A DNA stretch of 64,000 nucleotides from Halomonas sp. HAL1 (GTDB lineage: Bacteria; Pseudomonadota; Gammaproteobacteria; Pseudomonadales; Halomonadaceae). Position numbers and translations under genes: made by a program. Location of the stretch: positions 868,001-932,000 of the forward strand of contig NZ_CP130610.1 of assembly GCF_030544485.1 (NCBI RefSeq). Reading direction: 5' to 3'. Positions 8,804-16,784 of the stretch are shown here, in pieces. The notes below the pieces were generated by a model. That model was not told the DNA's origin and ran no database searches. It worked only from the letters and a program-made list of their open reading frames with translations. Positions within the stretch are counted from its first letter, which is position 1. Every line of letters begins with the position of its first letter.

Positions 8804-9382
8804 ATGAAGATCCTGCTGATTAATGGTGGTAAAGCCTTTGCACACTCTGGCGGTGAGCTCAACAATACGCTACACGGCGTGGCGGTGAGTACGCTGACGG
8901 AGATGGGCTACGAAATTCGTGAGACGGTCATTGATCAAGGCTACGATCTTGAAACCGAGGTGCAAAACTATCTATGGGCAGACACGATCGTGTACCAGAT
9001 GCCTGGCTGGTGGATGGGCGCGCCCTGGATCGTGAAGCGTTACATTGATGAAGTGTTCACCGAGGGTCACGGTTCGCTTTACGCCAGTGATGGCCGCAGC
9101 CGCCAAGACCCAACCAAGCAGTATGGCAGCGGTGGTTTGCTACAGGGCCGTCGTTATATGTTGTCGCTGACCTGGAACGCCCCCTTGGAAGCGTTCGAAG
9201 AGCCGGATAATTTCTTTGAAGGGCGTGGCGTGGATGGTGTTTATTTCCCGTTCCATAAATCTCAGGAATTTATCGGTCTAGAGTCGCTGCCGACGTTTAT
9301 TGCCAACGATGTGATGAAAGTACCGCAGGTAGACCGCAACCAAGCCGATTACCGCGACCATCTGCGTAAAGTGCTTGGCTAA
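8804..9382 (+). CDS. mdaB: MdaB-like NAD(P)H quinone reductase
   Basis: Flavodoxin-fold FAD-dependent quinone reductase of the MdaB (modulator of drug activity B) type. It reduces quinones by two electrons and so limits semiquinone and redox-cycling stress in the cytoplasm. At 192 aa it has the E. coli MdaB length. Recognisable segments are LLINGGKAFAHSGG at the N-terminus, YQMPGWWMGAPWIVKRYIDE in the middle and the GRRYMLSLTWNAP stretch. GGGAG lies upstream of the ATG. A LysR gene is divergent. A strong terminator follows. Confidence 0.9.
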   Translation: MKILLINGGKAFAHSGGELNNTLHGVAVSTLTEMGYEIRETVIDQGYDLETEVQNYLWADTIVYQMPGWWMGAPWIVKRYIDEVFTEGHGSLYASDGRSRQDPTKQYGSGGLLQGRRYMLSLTWNAPLEAFEEPDNFFEGRGVDGVYFPFHKSQEFIGLESLPTFIANDVMKVPQVDRNQADYRDHLRKVLG

Positions 9383-9412
9383 AGTCACTAGCTTAAGCCC
9401 GTGTTCAGGAAG

Positions 9413-9438
9413 CGCCCACCTCGTTAGGTGGGCGTTTT
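9413..9438 (+). terminator. Rho-independent terminator after the mdaB-like gene
   Basis: A perfect 9-bp G/C-rich stem (CGCCCACCT / AGGTGGGCG) with a CGTT loop is followed by TTTT. It lies 31 bases after the quinone reductase stop and 19 bases before the convergent protease stop. Confidence 0.85.
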
Positions 9439-9456
9439 CGTCTGCTTGTGGTGAAC

Positions 9457-11223
9457 TTAGCGATCCCGGCTCAGGCTTTGCACGGTCAGATCCAGCGCCT
9501 TGTACATATCCAAGCGGGCGGAAAGACCGATATCCGGATGATTCAGTTCATTGGCTCGTTCGGAGGGCAATATAGGGGCGGTCAGGTCATCTGCGTCCGT
9601 CGGCTCGAAATCGTACTCTTCACCGATGGTCATGGCGCTACGCCGCAGCAGCATACGTAGTTGCGCGGGCGTAAGCTCGGGGTCAATCGACATCATAGCC
9701 GCCAACAGGCCCGCCACCAGTGGCGTCGCATAGGAAGTGCCGCAGTGGGCCTCGCCTTGTTCATCTTCTACCGCGGTTGACCCTCGAACGCAGGCGGCGG
9801 CCATAATGTCCACGCGCATATCGATATTCGAGGCGTTACGTTTCACCACGTAGCGGGGATCAGCGATCTGTACATCTTCATCGCTGCGCTGATGGCCACC
9901 CACCACGAACAGCTGGTCGGTCACAAAAGAGGAGGGCAGACGATACTCGTCACTTCCCGAAAAGGAGGACGCGTTGCCCGCTGAATTGACGACCACTACA
10001 TCGGGGTGCTCCTCGCGTAGCCATAGGAAGAACTCTTCAAGCAGTTCCTCGTAACCGCTCATTGCGATACCCGAACGCACCAGCGAATCGACTTCCTTCC
10101 CGTTAATGTCGATTGCTCCGACACGGTGGATGCCCCAGCTCCAGTTGAGCACGCGCACACCGTCTTCGACCAGGTTTACTGAGGCGGCAACATTGGCGGT
10201 GATGCCCGCATCTGAATTGCGATCCACAATCACATCGAAGCCTGGGCCGACATCGTCGAGCCCACGTAGAAAGCCACTGTTGCCACCTTCATTCCAGGCC
10301 GCCGCAAACACACCGGCGACCGTTGTGCCATGCCCGTCGGGCTTGGCGGCATCGCGGGCATAAACGCAGGTCCTTTGTGAGTCGGCGCGACATTCACCCA
10401 GGTAATCCGCAAAATCGGGTGTGTCGAAATCGACCTCTCGCTCGATAACGCCAATACGGATTGGCTGTGTCTCGATATCACCGCCCGTGTGCAGGCGTCG
10501 TTGGTAATAATTCACGGCATCCAGAAAGCGGTTAGACGCCCACTCCTGATCATCCGCATCGGGCGGCCTGCTTGTCTCGCTCTCGATGCTTTCCTCTGCC
10601 CCCGACTCTTCGGTCACCACGGCATCCACACTGACTTCGTTACCCAGCCTGAGCACCAGTGCGTCGCGCTCATCCAGGTTATTGGCGGGCAAGCGCAGCT
10701 GGTAGGTGTTGAGTGGCGGAATCATGCCGACTACTTCGGCGTCATACTTTTCTGCCAGGCGCTGAGCCTCTGCAGCACCGTTGTGACTCTCTTCAATAAT
10801 CAGGCTGATCAGGTCCACATAGGTGGTGATGCCATCCATGTTCTTGGCCACTTCTTGATCGGTGGCCGCTACCACATTGCTGCCCTTAAGGCTGACCCAG
10901 ACTGGGTTGCTGGTCTGTTCATGCTGTTCAAGCCACAACGGGCCGCTTTGCGACTCAGCGCTATTGATGCTTATACGTAGCCGGTCGCCATCGCGTTCGA
11001 GTGCTTCTGCTGGGAGTGGTGTGCCGTTCAGCGACACTTGAAAGCCGGCGTCATCGAGACCGCTGATCTGGAGGCAAAACGCTTGAACATCCAACTGGAG
11101 TAGATCGCCGCAGCGCTGAAGTTGTTCGACGCGTAAAGGTTGTTCAGCCGACGCGGCAGTCGTTATTACCATTAGCACCAATGCCGACAACCGCCGGAAG
11201 GTGCTTAAATACGTTACTGCCAT
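9457..11223 (-). CDS. Exported S8 (subtilisin-like) protease with Glu in place of catalytic Asp
   Basis: A 588-aa secreted or periplasmic serine protease homologue. The ATG at 11223 is preceded by GGAG and gives a clean signal peptide (residues 1-26, ending ASA). About 220 residues of unassigned N-terminal region follow, then the S8 domain (about 255-545). Catalytic His298 is in DGHGTTVAG, oxyanion Asn417 in NSAGN, and Ser497 in GTSYATP. The strand that normally carries the catalytic Asp (VIDTG) reads IGVIEREVD, with Glu261 at that position. The domain also contains several Cys (ECR, RTC, HCGTS). It is the last gene of the minus-strand msrPQ cluster, 99 bases after msrQ. A role in clearing damaged envelope proteins is inferred from context only. 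Confidence 0.85.
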   Translation of the reverse strand: MAVTYLSTFRRLSALVLMVITTAASAEQPLRVEQLQRCGDLLQLDVQAFCLQISGLDDAGFQVSLNGTPLPAEALERDGDRLRISINSAESQSGPLWLEQHEQTSNPVWVSLKGSNVVAATDQEVAKNMDGITTYVDLISLIIEESHNGAAEAQRLAEKYDAEVVGMIPPLNTYQLRLPANNLDERDALVLRLGNEVSVDAVVTEESGAEESIESETSRPPDADDQEWASNRFLDAVNYYQRRLHTGGDIETQPIRIGVIEREVDFDTPDFADYLGECRADSQRTCVYARDAAKPDGHGTTVAGVFAAAWNEGGNSGFLRGLDDVGPGFDVIVDRNSDAGITANVAASVNLVEDGVRVLNWSWGIHRVGAIDINGKEVDSLVRSGIAMSGYEELLEEFFLWLREEHPDVVVVNSAGNASSFSGSDEYRLPSSFVTDQLFVVGGHQRSDEDVQIADPRYVVKRNASNIDMRVDIMAAACVRGSTAVEDEQGEAHCGTSYATPLVAGLLAAMMSIDPELTPAQLRMLLRRSAMTIGEEYDFEPTDADDLTAPILPSERANELNHPDIGLSARLDMYKALDLTVQSLSRDR

Positions 11224-11322
11224 TATCACTACTCCAAACGATACGATTAATTGCACGCAGCATAAACGCATTAACTGAACGGAACATGAATCCATTCTGT
11301 GCTAGCGAGTAACGTTTACGTT

Positions 11323-11940
11323 TTAGCGGCTAAACCGGTAACGAATTTTAGGTAGCGTACGAGCGACAGAGGGAAGGCGGGTGACCATCACCAGCGCCGC
11401 AATAGCGGCATACATCGCCCACTCCTGCATATCGGCGCGTACTACCCAGAAGAAGTGCAGCAGTACCAGACCCAAAATGGCGTAGGAAAACTTGTGTAGC
11501 GGTTTCCAGCGTTTGCCTAAGCGCTTCATCGCCCAGCGGTTGGACGTAGCGCCCAGTACGGCAAGGCCGATCAGCGCGATCATGCCGACAATAATGTAGG
11601 GGAGTTTGACGATTTCGCTGCCTAGCAGCGTCCAGTTAAGCCCCAGAATAAACAGCGCGTAGCTGAGCATATGCAGGGTGGCGTAGGCGAGTGTCCAGAG
11701 ACCGAGCTGGCGCCGGATCAGCGCAAAGCCTTTCCAGCGGGTAAGCTTGGTAAGTGGGGTAAGGCTAAGGGTGAGCAGCAACATCCACAGCCCGCCGATA
11801 CCGATATTCAGCAGTAGGTAGCGTCCAGGCTCGGGGCCGGCAGCGTTAGTCGCTACCTGCCAACTCCAGAACAGCAGCGGTGCTAGCGCGGCCAGAAACA
11901 CGCCCACGCGCCATGCTAACCATATACGTGGGCTGGCCAT
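11323..11940 (-). CDS. msrQ: MsrQ, haem membrane subunit of the MsrPQ system
   Basis: Inner-membrane b-type haem protein that passes electrons from the respiratory chain or a flavin reductase to periplasmic MsrP. It is 205 aa with about six membrane helices, and conserved His residues in the helix segments YATLHMLSYALF and LHKFSYAILGLVLLHFFWV. Its ATG overlaps the TAA stop of msrP by one base (TAATG), so translation is coupled. It belongs to the ferric reductase-like transmembrane family. Confidence 0.93.
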   Translation of the reverse strand: MASPRIWLAWRVGVFLAALAPLLFWSWQVATNAAGPEPGRYLLLNIGIGGLWMLLLTLSLTPLTKLTRWKGFALIRRQLGLWTLAYATLHMLSYALFILGLNWTLLGSEIVKLPYIIVGMIALIGLAVLGATSNRWAMKRLGKRWKPLHKFSYAILGLVLLHFFWVVRADMQEWAMYAAIAALVMVTRLPSVARTLPKIRYRFSR

Positions 11941-12956
11941 TAGTAATTTTCCTTCAAGTTCATACCCGCATAGAGCTCGGCGACTTCGTCGGCATAACCA
12001 TTAAACATTAGGGTATCGATGGTGTTGGGGTTGAAGAGGCTGTTGGGCAAACGACGCTCGGTGGCTTGGCTCCAGCGAGGATGGTCAACCTCGGGGTTAA
12101 CGTTGGCGTAAAAGCCGTACTCATCAGCGGCGATCTTCTGCCAGGAATTCACCGGCTGCTCTTCTACCAGCGATATCCGCACAATCGACTTGATGCTCTT
12201 GAAGCCGTATTTCCACGGCACGACCAGCCGCAGAGGGGCGCCGTTTTGGTTGGGCAGTTCCCGGCCGTACATGCCCATGGCCAGTAGCGTTAGCGGGTTC
12301 ATGGCTTCATCCAGGCGTAAGCCTTCCACGTAGGGCCAATCAATGATCGAAAACGAGGAGCGCTGCCCGCGCATTTGCTCAGGATCGACGAGGGTTTCAA
12401 AGCGTACGTATTTGGCTTTGCTGGTAGGGTCGGCGCGTTTGATGATTTCGGCCAGTGGAATACCCAGCCAGGGAATTACCATCGACCACGCCTCCACGCA
12501 ACGCAGGCGGTAAATACGCTCTTCAAACTGTGACGGTTTGGCGAAGTCCTCTAGGGCAAAGCGACCGCCGTTGTTAACTTCGCCATCGACCACCACGCTC
12601 CAAGGTTCCGTCTTCAGACTGCCCGCATGGCGGGCAGGGTCGCCCTTGTCGGTGCCGAATTCGAAAAAATTGTTGTAGCCGCTGGCATCATCAAAGGGGG
12701 CGATCTTGTCTTTTTTGGGGTCGCTGGGCGTAATCGCTTCCCACTGAGTCTCGCTGATTTTTTCCTTCAACCACGCTGGCGCATTGCCATCAGGAACATC
12801 CGAATAATCGGCATTAGCTTGAGCGTGGCCGGAAAGGGCCAGCCCCGCACCCAAGCCCGCCATACCCCCCATGAAGCGTCGGCGGGAGAGGTAAATAGAT
12901 TCCGGCGTGACATCGGATTCGTGTAAGTCACTCGGTTTGGCAATCTTTATTAGCAT
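11940..12956 (-). CDS. msrP: MsrP, periplasmic molybdopterin methionine sulfoxide reductase
   Basis: Catalytic subunit (338 aa) that reduces both stereoisomers of methionine sulfoxide in periplasmic proteins, using a molybdopterin centre. The twin-arginine signal SRRRFMGG (residues about 24-31) sends the folded protein through Tat. The oxidoreductase molybdopterin-binding domain follows, with the Mo-ligand Cys in the segment [15 protein letters not shown]. The family segments [18 protein letters not shown] and [18 protein letters not shown] are present. GGAG precedes the ATG. It starts 71 bases after the sensor kinase gene and is coupled to msrQ, as in the E. coli hprRS-msrPQ locus. Confidence 0.95.
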   Translation of the reverse strand: MLIKIAKPSDLHESDVTPESIYLSRRRFMGGMAGLGAGLALSGHAQANADYSDVPDGNAPAWLKEKISETQWEAITPSDPKKDKIAPFDDASGYNNFFEFGTDKGDPARHAGSLKTEPWSVVVDGEVNNGGRFALEDFAKPSQFEERIYRLRCVEAWSMVIPWLGIPLAEIIKRADPTSKAKYVRFETLVDPEQMRGQRSSFSIIDWPYVEGLRLDEAMNPLTLLAMGMYGRELPNQNGAPLRLVVPWKYGFKSIKSIVRISLVEEQPVNSWQKIAADEYGFYANVNPEVDHPRWSQATERRLPNSLFNPNTIDTLMFNGYADEVAELYAGMNLKENY

Positions 12957-13027
12957 GGGGTGTCTCCACTAGCGATGGATAAGGTGTGTGTTACTACTGT
13001 GACCAGTTTGTACAAGATTTATCACAG

Positions 13028-14560
13028 TTAACTCTCCAAATTATTACGTTTTTTAAACGTCGGCTCAGTGGGGGTGTATACCGGCAAGCGTATGCAGAAG
13101 GACGCTCCCCCAGGGGCGCGGTTTTCCACACGGATATCACCTCCCTGAAGGGTCATGATTCTGCGCGCAATTGCCAGCCCGAGCCCTGCATGGCCAGAGC
13201 CGCTCGAGGCTTCACCTCGATAGAAGGGATCAAAAATATGCGGCAGATCCTGTTCTGCAATGCCCGGGCCACTGTCTTGCACGTAAACCTCCGGTTTGCC
13301 GCCCGTCTGACCAACCACGACGTCAATACGGCCGCCAGGGGGACTGTAGGTAATGGCGTTGCTGATCAGGTTGTCCAACACTCGTTCGGTCATGGCGAGG
13401 TCGGCATAGGCAGTGGGCAGTGCCGGATCGCCGCTTAGGCTTAGCGTTAACTGACTCTCCTGCGCGGCTTGACCGTGCTTCTGAACCACATCGTGCACCA
13501 GCTCTGCGAGTGGGAAGGGTTCCGGCACCGGCTGTTTTTCCCTCGCCTCAAGCGCAGCAAGCTCGAAGAGCTCATCCACCAAACGGCTTAAGTTGCGACC
13601 CTCTTTGAGGGCGATATCGAGAAAGCGATCCTGCTCCTGGGGGCTGAGTCGGTCGCGTCTTAATTTGAGGCTTTCGATATAGCCTTGCATGGAAGCCAGC
13701 GGCGTTCTCAGGTCATGGGATACCTGGGCAACCAAGCGGCGACGCTGGGCGTCCTTTTCCTTCAACTGTTCAATCTGATAGGCAATCCGGTTGGCCATAT
13801 CGTCGAAGGATGCCCCTAGGTAATCGATTTCGTCGCGTACCACGGGCCGCTTGTCGCGCCATCTTGTCGTGTTTAAACCAGCGCTGGGCGAGTTCTGATT
13901 CATATTGCTGTTTTCAAATTCTGCTACCAGCCGCGTCAACGATCTCAATCGGCGGGTTAGTAGGTGGAAAATAGTCAGTCCCGCAACCATTGCTACCACC
14001 AGGCTAACCAGCAACGCCCAGGCGCTCATTGCGAGTATTTTGCCGCCACGGGCCATGGTTTCCGCCGCATCGTATTCCTCACCCCGCAACACCACATAAA
14101 GATACCCTTCCGGCTTATTGGCGGAGGGCACCGGGGTAACGGAAAAGACTTTCTGCCGATCATGGCTGCGAGGGTCATCGCCGAGTAGCGGGTAAAGGCT
14201 CATGTCATCCATTAGCCTGCTGATGGGCGCCAGGGAGACCTGATTGCGTTTGATTTTCGCCGGGTCTGCCGAATAGGAGAGGATAGTGCCATCGAGATCC
14301 AGCAGGTAGATTTCGATGCTGGGGTTGATGGCCATGTAGAGGGCGAAAAGTTCTTCCATGGCGCTACGGTCAAGTTCACCGTCGCGGACTAGGTTCCTGT
14401 CAGACACTAAGTTCTGTGCCAGATCCTGATGCAGTGCCTGATTGACTGACGCACTGTATTCACGCAGCGAATACAGGCTAATAAAGGTGTACAGCAGGCC
14501 GACGGCCAGCAACAGCAAAAACAGGCCGAGGGCGAGCCGGGTGTAGAGTGTTTTCAGCAT
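13028..14560 (-). CDS. Sensor histidine kinase of the msrPQ-linked two-component system
   Basis: A 510-aa inner-membrane kinase. TM1 covers about residues 9-31 and an extracytoplasmic sensor region 32-175, which contains many Met residues. TM2 is about 176-200 and HAMP about 200-265. The phospho-acceptor His282 is in SHDLRTP, the N-box DNLISNAITYSP is at 396-407, G1 is DSGPGI and G2 GLGLAIARR. The frame extends 52 codons upstream into the regulator gene, but the ATG at 14560 directly precedes the membrane anchor. It lies 17 bases after the regulator stop. By position it corresponds to HprS in E. coli, which senses oxidants and switches on msrPQ. The signal sensed here is inferred. Confidence 0.9.
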   Translation of the reverse strand: MLKTLYTRLALGLFLLLLAVGLLYTFISLYSLREYSASVNQALHQDLAQNLVSDRNLVRDGELDRSAMEELFALYMAINPSIEIYLLDLDGTILSYSADPAKIKRNQVSLAPISRLMDDMSLYPLLGDDPRSHDRQKVFSVTPVPSANKPEGYLYVVLRGEEYDAAETMARGGKILAMSAWALLVSLVVAMVAGLTIFHLLTRRLRSLTRLVAEFENSNMNQNSPSAGLNTTRWRDKRPVVRDEIDYLGASFDDMANRIAYQIEQLKEKDAQRRRLVAQVSHDLRTPLASMQGYIESLKLRRDRLSPQEQDRFLDIALKEGRNLSRLVDELFELAALEAREKQPVPEPFPLAELVHDVVQKHGQAAQESQLTLSLSGDPALPTAYADLAMTERVLDNLISNAITYSPPGGRIDVVVGQTGGKPEVYVQDSGPGIAEQDLPHIFDPFYRGEASSGSGHAGLGLAIARRIMTLQGGDIRVENRAPGGASFCIRLPVYTPTEPTFKKRNNLES

Positions 14561-14577
14561 GGTTTTTTCAGCATGTT

Positions 14578-15279
14578 TTATTCGCGGAAGCGATACCCCA
14601 CCCCCCAAACCGTCTGGATAAATGTCGGGTGAGCGGGGTCCGTTTCGATCTTGCCGCGCAGCCGGTTGATGTGGGTATTGACGGTGTGCTCGTAGCCTTC
14701 GTGGCTGTAGCCCCACACAGCGTCGAGTAGTTGAACACGACTAAATACCCGCCCGGGATGGTTGGCAAAGTGCCAGAGCAGATCAAACTCCCGCGCGGTG
14801 AGTTCGACGGCTTGCTCGTGTATAAACACCCGCCGCCGAACGGGATCAATACGTAGTCCATCGGTGATTAACGCTTCACTGCAGGTTTCCGCGACGGGCG
14901 TGGATGCCATGGCATCCACGCGTCGGAATAAGGCCTTCACCCTGGCAGAGAGTTCGGCCACGCTAAAGGGCTTGGTGAGGTAATCATCTGCCCCGATTTC
15001 CAGGCCCAGTACACGATCCAATTCAGTACTTTTAGCCGTGAGCATCAGTACCGGAACGTAGCCTGGGCCAGCGCGGATTTCGCGGCAAACTGACAGCCCA
15101 TCGATGCCAGGTAACATCAGATCAAGAACCACCAGGTCGATTCCCCCTTCACGAAAACGTGCAAGCCCGGTATCACCCCGCTCATAAAGAACGGGGTTCA
15201 TGCCGAGTTCGGCGACGTGTATACGGAGGAGCTCACCAATACCCGGGTTATCCTCGATAATCAGTACGTTTCGTGTCAT
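14578..15279 (-). CDS. OmpR-family response regulator of the msrPQ cluster
   Basis: A 233-aa response regulator. The receiver domain (residues 1-115) has acidic pocket residues near 9-10, phospho-acceptor Asp53 in VVLDLMLPG and Lys103 in LTKPF. The winged-helix DNA-binding domain spans about 130-233 (TAREFDLLWHFANHPGRVFSR). It is co-directional with the Met-rich peptide gene (45 bases downstream of it) and with the kinase. It likely controls the Met-rich peptide and msrPQ. The long inverted repeat at 15617-15647 is a candidate target. Confidence 0.9.
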   Translation of the reverse strand: MTRNVLIIEDNPGIGELLRIHVAELGMNPVLYERGDTGLARFREGGIDLVVLDLMLPGIDGLSVCREIRAGPGYVPVLMLTAKSTELDRVLGLEIGADDYLTKPFSVAELSARVKALFRRVDAMASTPVAETCSEALITDGLRIDPVRRRVFIHEQAVELTAREFDLLWHFANHPGRVFSRVQLLDAVWGYSHEGYEHTVNTHINRLRGKIETDPAHPTFIQTVWGVGYRFRE

Positions 15280-15324
15280 AGGCGCCTGGCATTTAAATGC
15301 CCTAGATAAGTGTGTAGCCGAGGC

Positions 15325-15600
15325 TTACATGCCTTCGCTTTCCATGTCCTCTTCCATTTCCATATCGCCCTCGGACATGCTGTCATCTTGCATATCACTG
15401 TCTATGGAATCGCCCATGGAATCGCTCATGGCGTCACCCATTGAGTCGGCCATATCGTCCGAATTCATGTCGCTATTTTCCATCGACTCATGCATGTTGT
15501 CTTCCATCATGCCCTCGTCAGACATTTTCTCATCGGCATGGCTGGTCGTTGCTATCAGGCTGAGTAGACAGATGGCAGCGAAGGTAGTGAACTTGTTCAT
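15325..15600 (-). CDS. Exported methionine/aspartate-rich peptide (MrpX-like)
   Basis: A 91-aa protein with a signal peptide ending SHA (residues 1-22). The mature part is about 69 residues, of which 16 are Met. Nearly all the rest is Asp, Glu, Ser, Asn and Gly, with one Lys and no aromatic residues. Met recurs every 3-5 residues (DSM, DAM, SDM, GDM). This composition fits a disordered oxidant sink whose Met sulfoxides are reduced by MsrP, as described for MrpX with YedY/YedZ in Azospira. That link is inferred from composition and cluster position, not from sequence alignment. GGGGA precedes the ATG. It is first in the cluster, before the response regulator. Metal binding by Met/Asp is an alternative. 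Confidence 0.8.
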   Translation of the reverse strand: MNKFTTFAAICLLSLIATTSHADEKMSDEGMMEDNMHESMENSDMNSDDMADSMGDAMSDSMGDSIDSDMQDDSMSEGDMEMEEDMESEGM

Positions 15601-15616
15601 CGTGAGTTCCCCAGGG

Positions 15617-15647
15617 TTTTAAGTCTGCCATGCTGGCAGGCTTAAAA
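15617..15647. promoter_or_regulatory. 31-base inverted repeat upstream of the Met-rich peptide gene
   Basis: TTTTAAG-T-CTGCCA-TGC-TGGCAG-G-CTTAAAA is an inverted repeat with 14-base arms and one mismatch, centred 32 bases upstream of the peptide ATG. OmpR-type regulators of the HprR/CusR group use palindromic boxes, so this is a candidate operator. A leader hairpin in the mRNA is the alternative. Confidence 0.55.
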
Positions 15648-15812
15648 TCATTTTCGATACTCACCATCACAGTAGAATCACGCAGTGTTAAAGAGTGTAT
15701 CGCGCAAATCTCACAAAAGTGTCACGGGCGGCCAAATCATAGTGCGATAACAACACCAACTCCTCTATTTCCAAAGCTGGTTACAACAAGTTAGTTTCAA
15801 TAAGGAGTCCCC

Positions 15813-16784
15813 ATGGCATCTACCCGCCGTGAACTGACATCACTGATAGAGCAGGGCGTGATACCACCTGGACAGGTGACACGCGCGCTGCAAGCCTCTG
15901 GGCTGTACCCATCAAATCGTGCCTGGGCCGGGTTTGTTGATCGATTGCTACTGTGGCTAGGCGGGCTGGCGCTGGCCTTCGCGGTGCTGTTTTTTATTGC
16001 CTACAACTGGGCCGAAATGGGTCGTTGGCTGCGCTTTGGTATGGTGCAGGCAGCGATGGCGCTGGCGGTAGGTCTCGCCATTTGGCCCAAGGCCAGCCCG
16101 ATGGTGCAGCGTGTGGCGCTAACGTCGGCCATTTTATTGGTTGGCGTGCTGTTGTCGCTGTTCGGGCAGGTGTACCAGACCGGTGCCGACCCGTGGCAGC
16201 TATTTTTTACCTGGGCAGTGCTGACGCTGCCCTGGGTCTGGGTGGCGCGTTACGAGCTGCTGTGGGTGCTGTGGCTGGGGTTAATGAATCTGGCTATCGG
16301 GCTCTATTTCCGCACCTGGGGCGGGCCGTTTGGCGTTTTGGCCAGTAGCGATGCCGCACTTTGGGGGCTGTTTGGGGTTAACACCCTGGTATTAATCATC
16401 TGGGAGTGGGGTGCTTGTTACCGGGGCTGGCCACGTCAGTGGGCACCACGCTTGCTCGCGGTGGGCAGTGGGGCGCCCATGACGCTGTTAGTGGTGACGT
16501 TGATCGCCGATGTCGGACTCGTATGGTCGCCAGTGCTAGCGATTTATCCGCTCTGGCTGGCGGCGCTGTATAGCATTTACCGCTATTGGCGGCCTGAGCT
16601 GTTTATGATCGCGGGCGGCTGTATCTCGGCGTTAACGGTGACCACGCTGTTACTTGCGAGGCTGTTGCTCTGGGAAGGTGATTGGCAGGAGGGCAGTCTG
16701 CTGCTGATCACCATAGCGGTACTGGCGATGGGCGCCGGGGCCGTGATATGGCTGAAGCGACTACATCGGGAGCTTGCCGAGTGA
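15813..16784 (+). CDS. DUF2157 multi-helix membrane protein
   Basis: A 323-aa membrane protein with a short cytoplasmic N-terminus (residues 1-40) resembling a small helical domain (LTSLIEQGVIPPGQVTRALQ). About ten hydrophobic helices follow. The segment VLFFIAYNWAEMGRWLRFGMV is the DUF2157 hallmark. AAGGAGT precedes the ATG. Its stop overlaps the GTG start of the next gene by 4 bases. Together with the DUF4401 and GDYXXLXY genes it forms a three-gene module found in many proteobacteria. The function is not known. Confidence 0.85.
   Translation: MASTRRELTSLIEQGVIPPGQVTRALQASGLYPSNRAWAGFVDRLLLWLGGLALAFAVLFFIAYNWAEMGRWLRFGMVQAAMALAVGLAIWPKASPMVQRVALTSAILLVGVLLSLFGQVYQTGADPWQLFFTWAVLTLPWVWVARYELLWVLWLGLMNLAIGLYFRTWGGPFGVLASSDAALWGLFGVNTLVLIIWEWGACYRGWPRQWAPRLLAVGSGAPMTLLVVTLIADVGLVWSPVLAIYPLWLAALYSIYRYWRPELFMIAGGCISALTVTTLLLARLLLWEGDWQEGSLLLITIAVLAMGAGAVIWLKRLHRELAE

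Noticed and set aside
10489..10980. Plus-strand frame of 163 codons
   Set aside because: It runs antisense inside the S8 protease gene and shows no domain, signal or ribosome-binding site.
13028..14716. Longer N-terminus for the sensor kinase (start at 14716)
   Set aside because: The extra 52 codons overlap the response-regulator gene and are unlike any kinase N-terminus. The ATG at 14560 directly precedes the membrane anchor.
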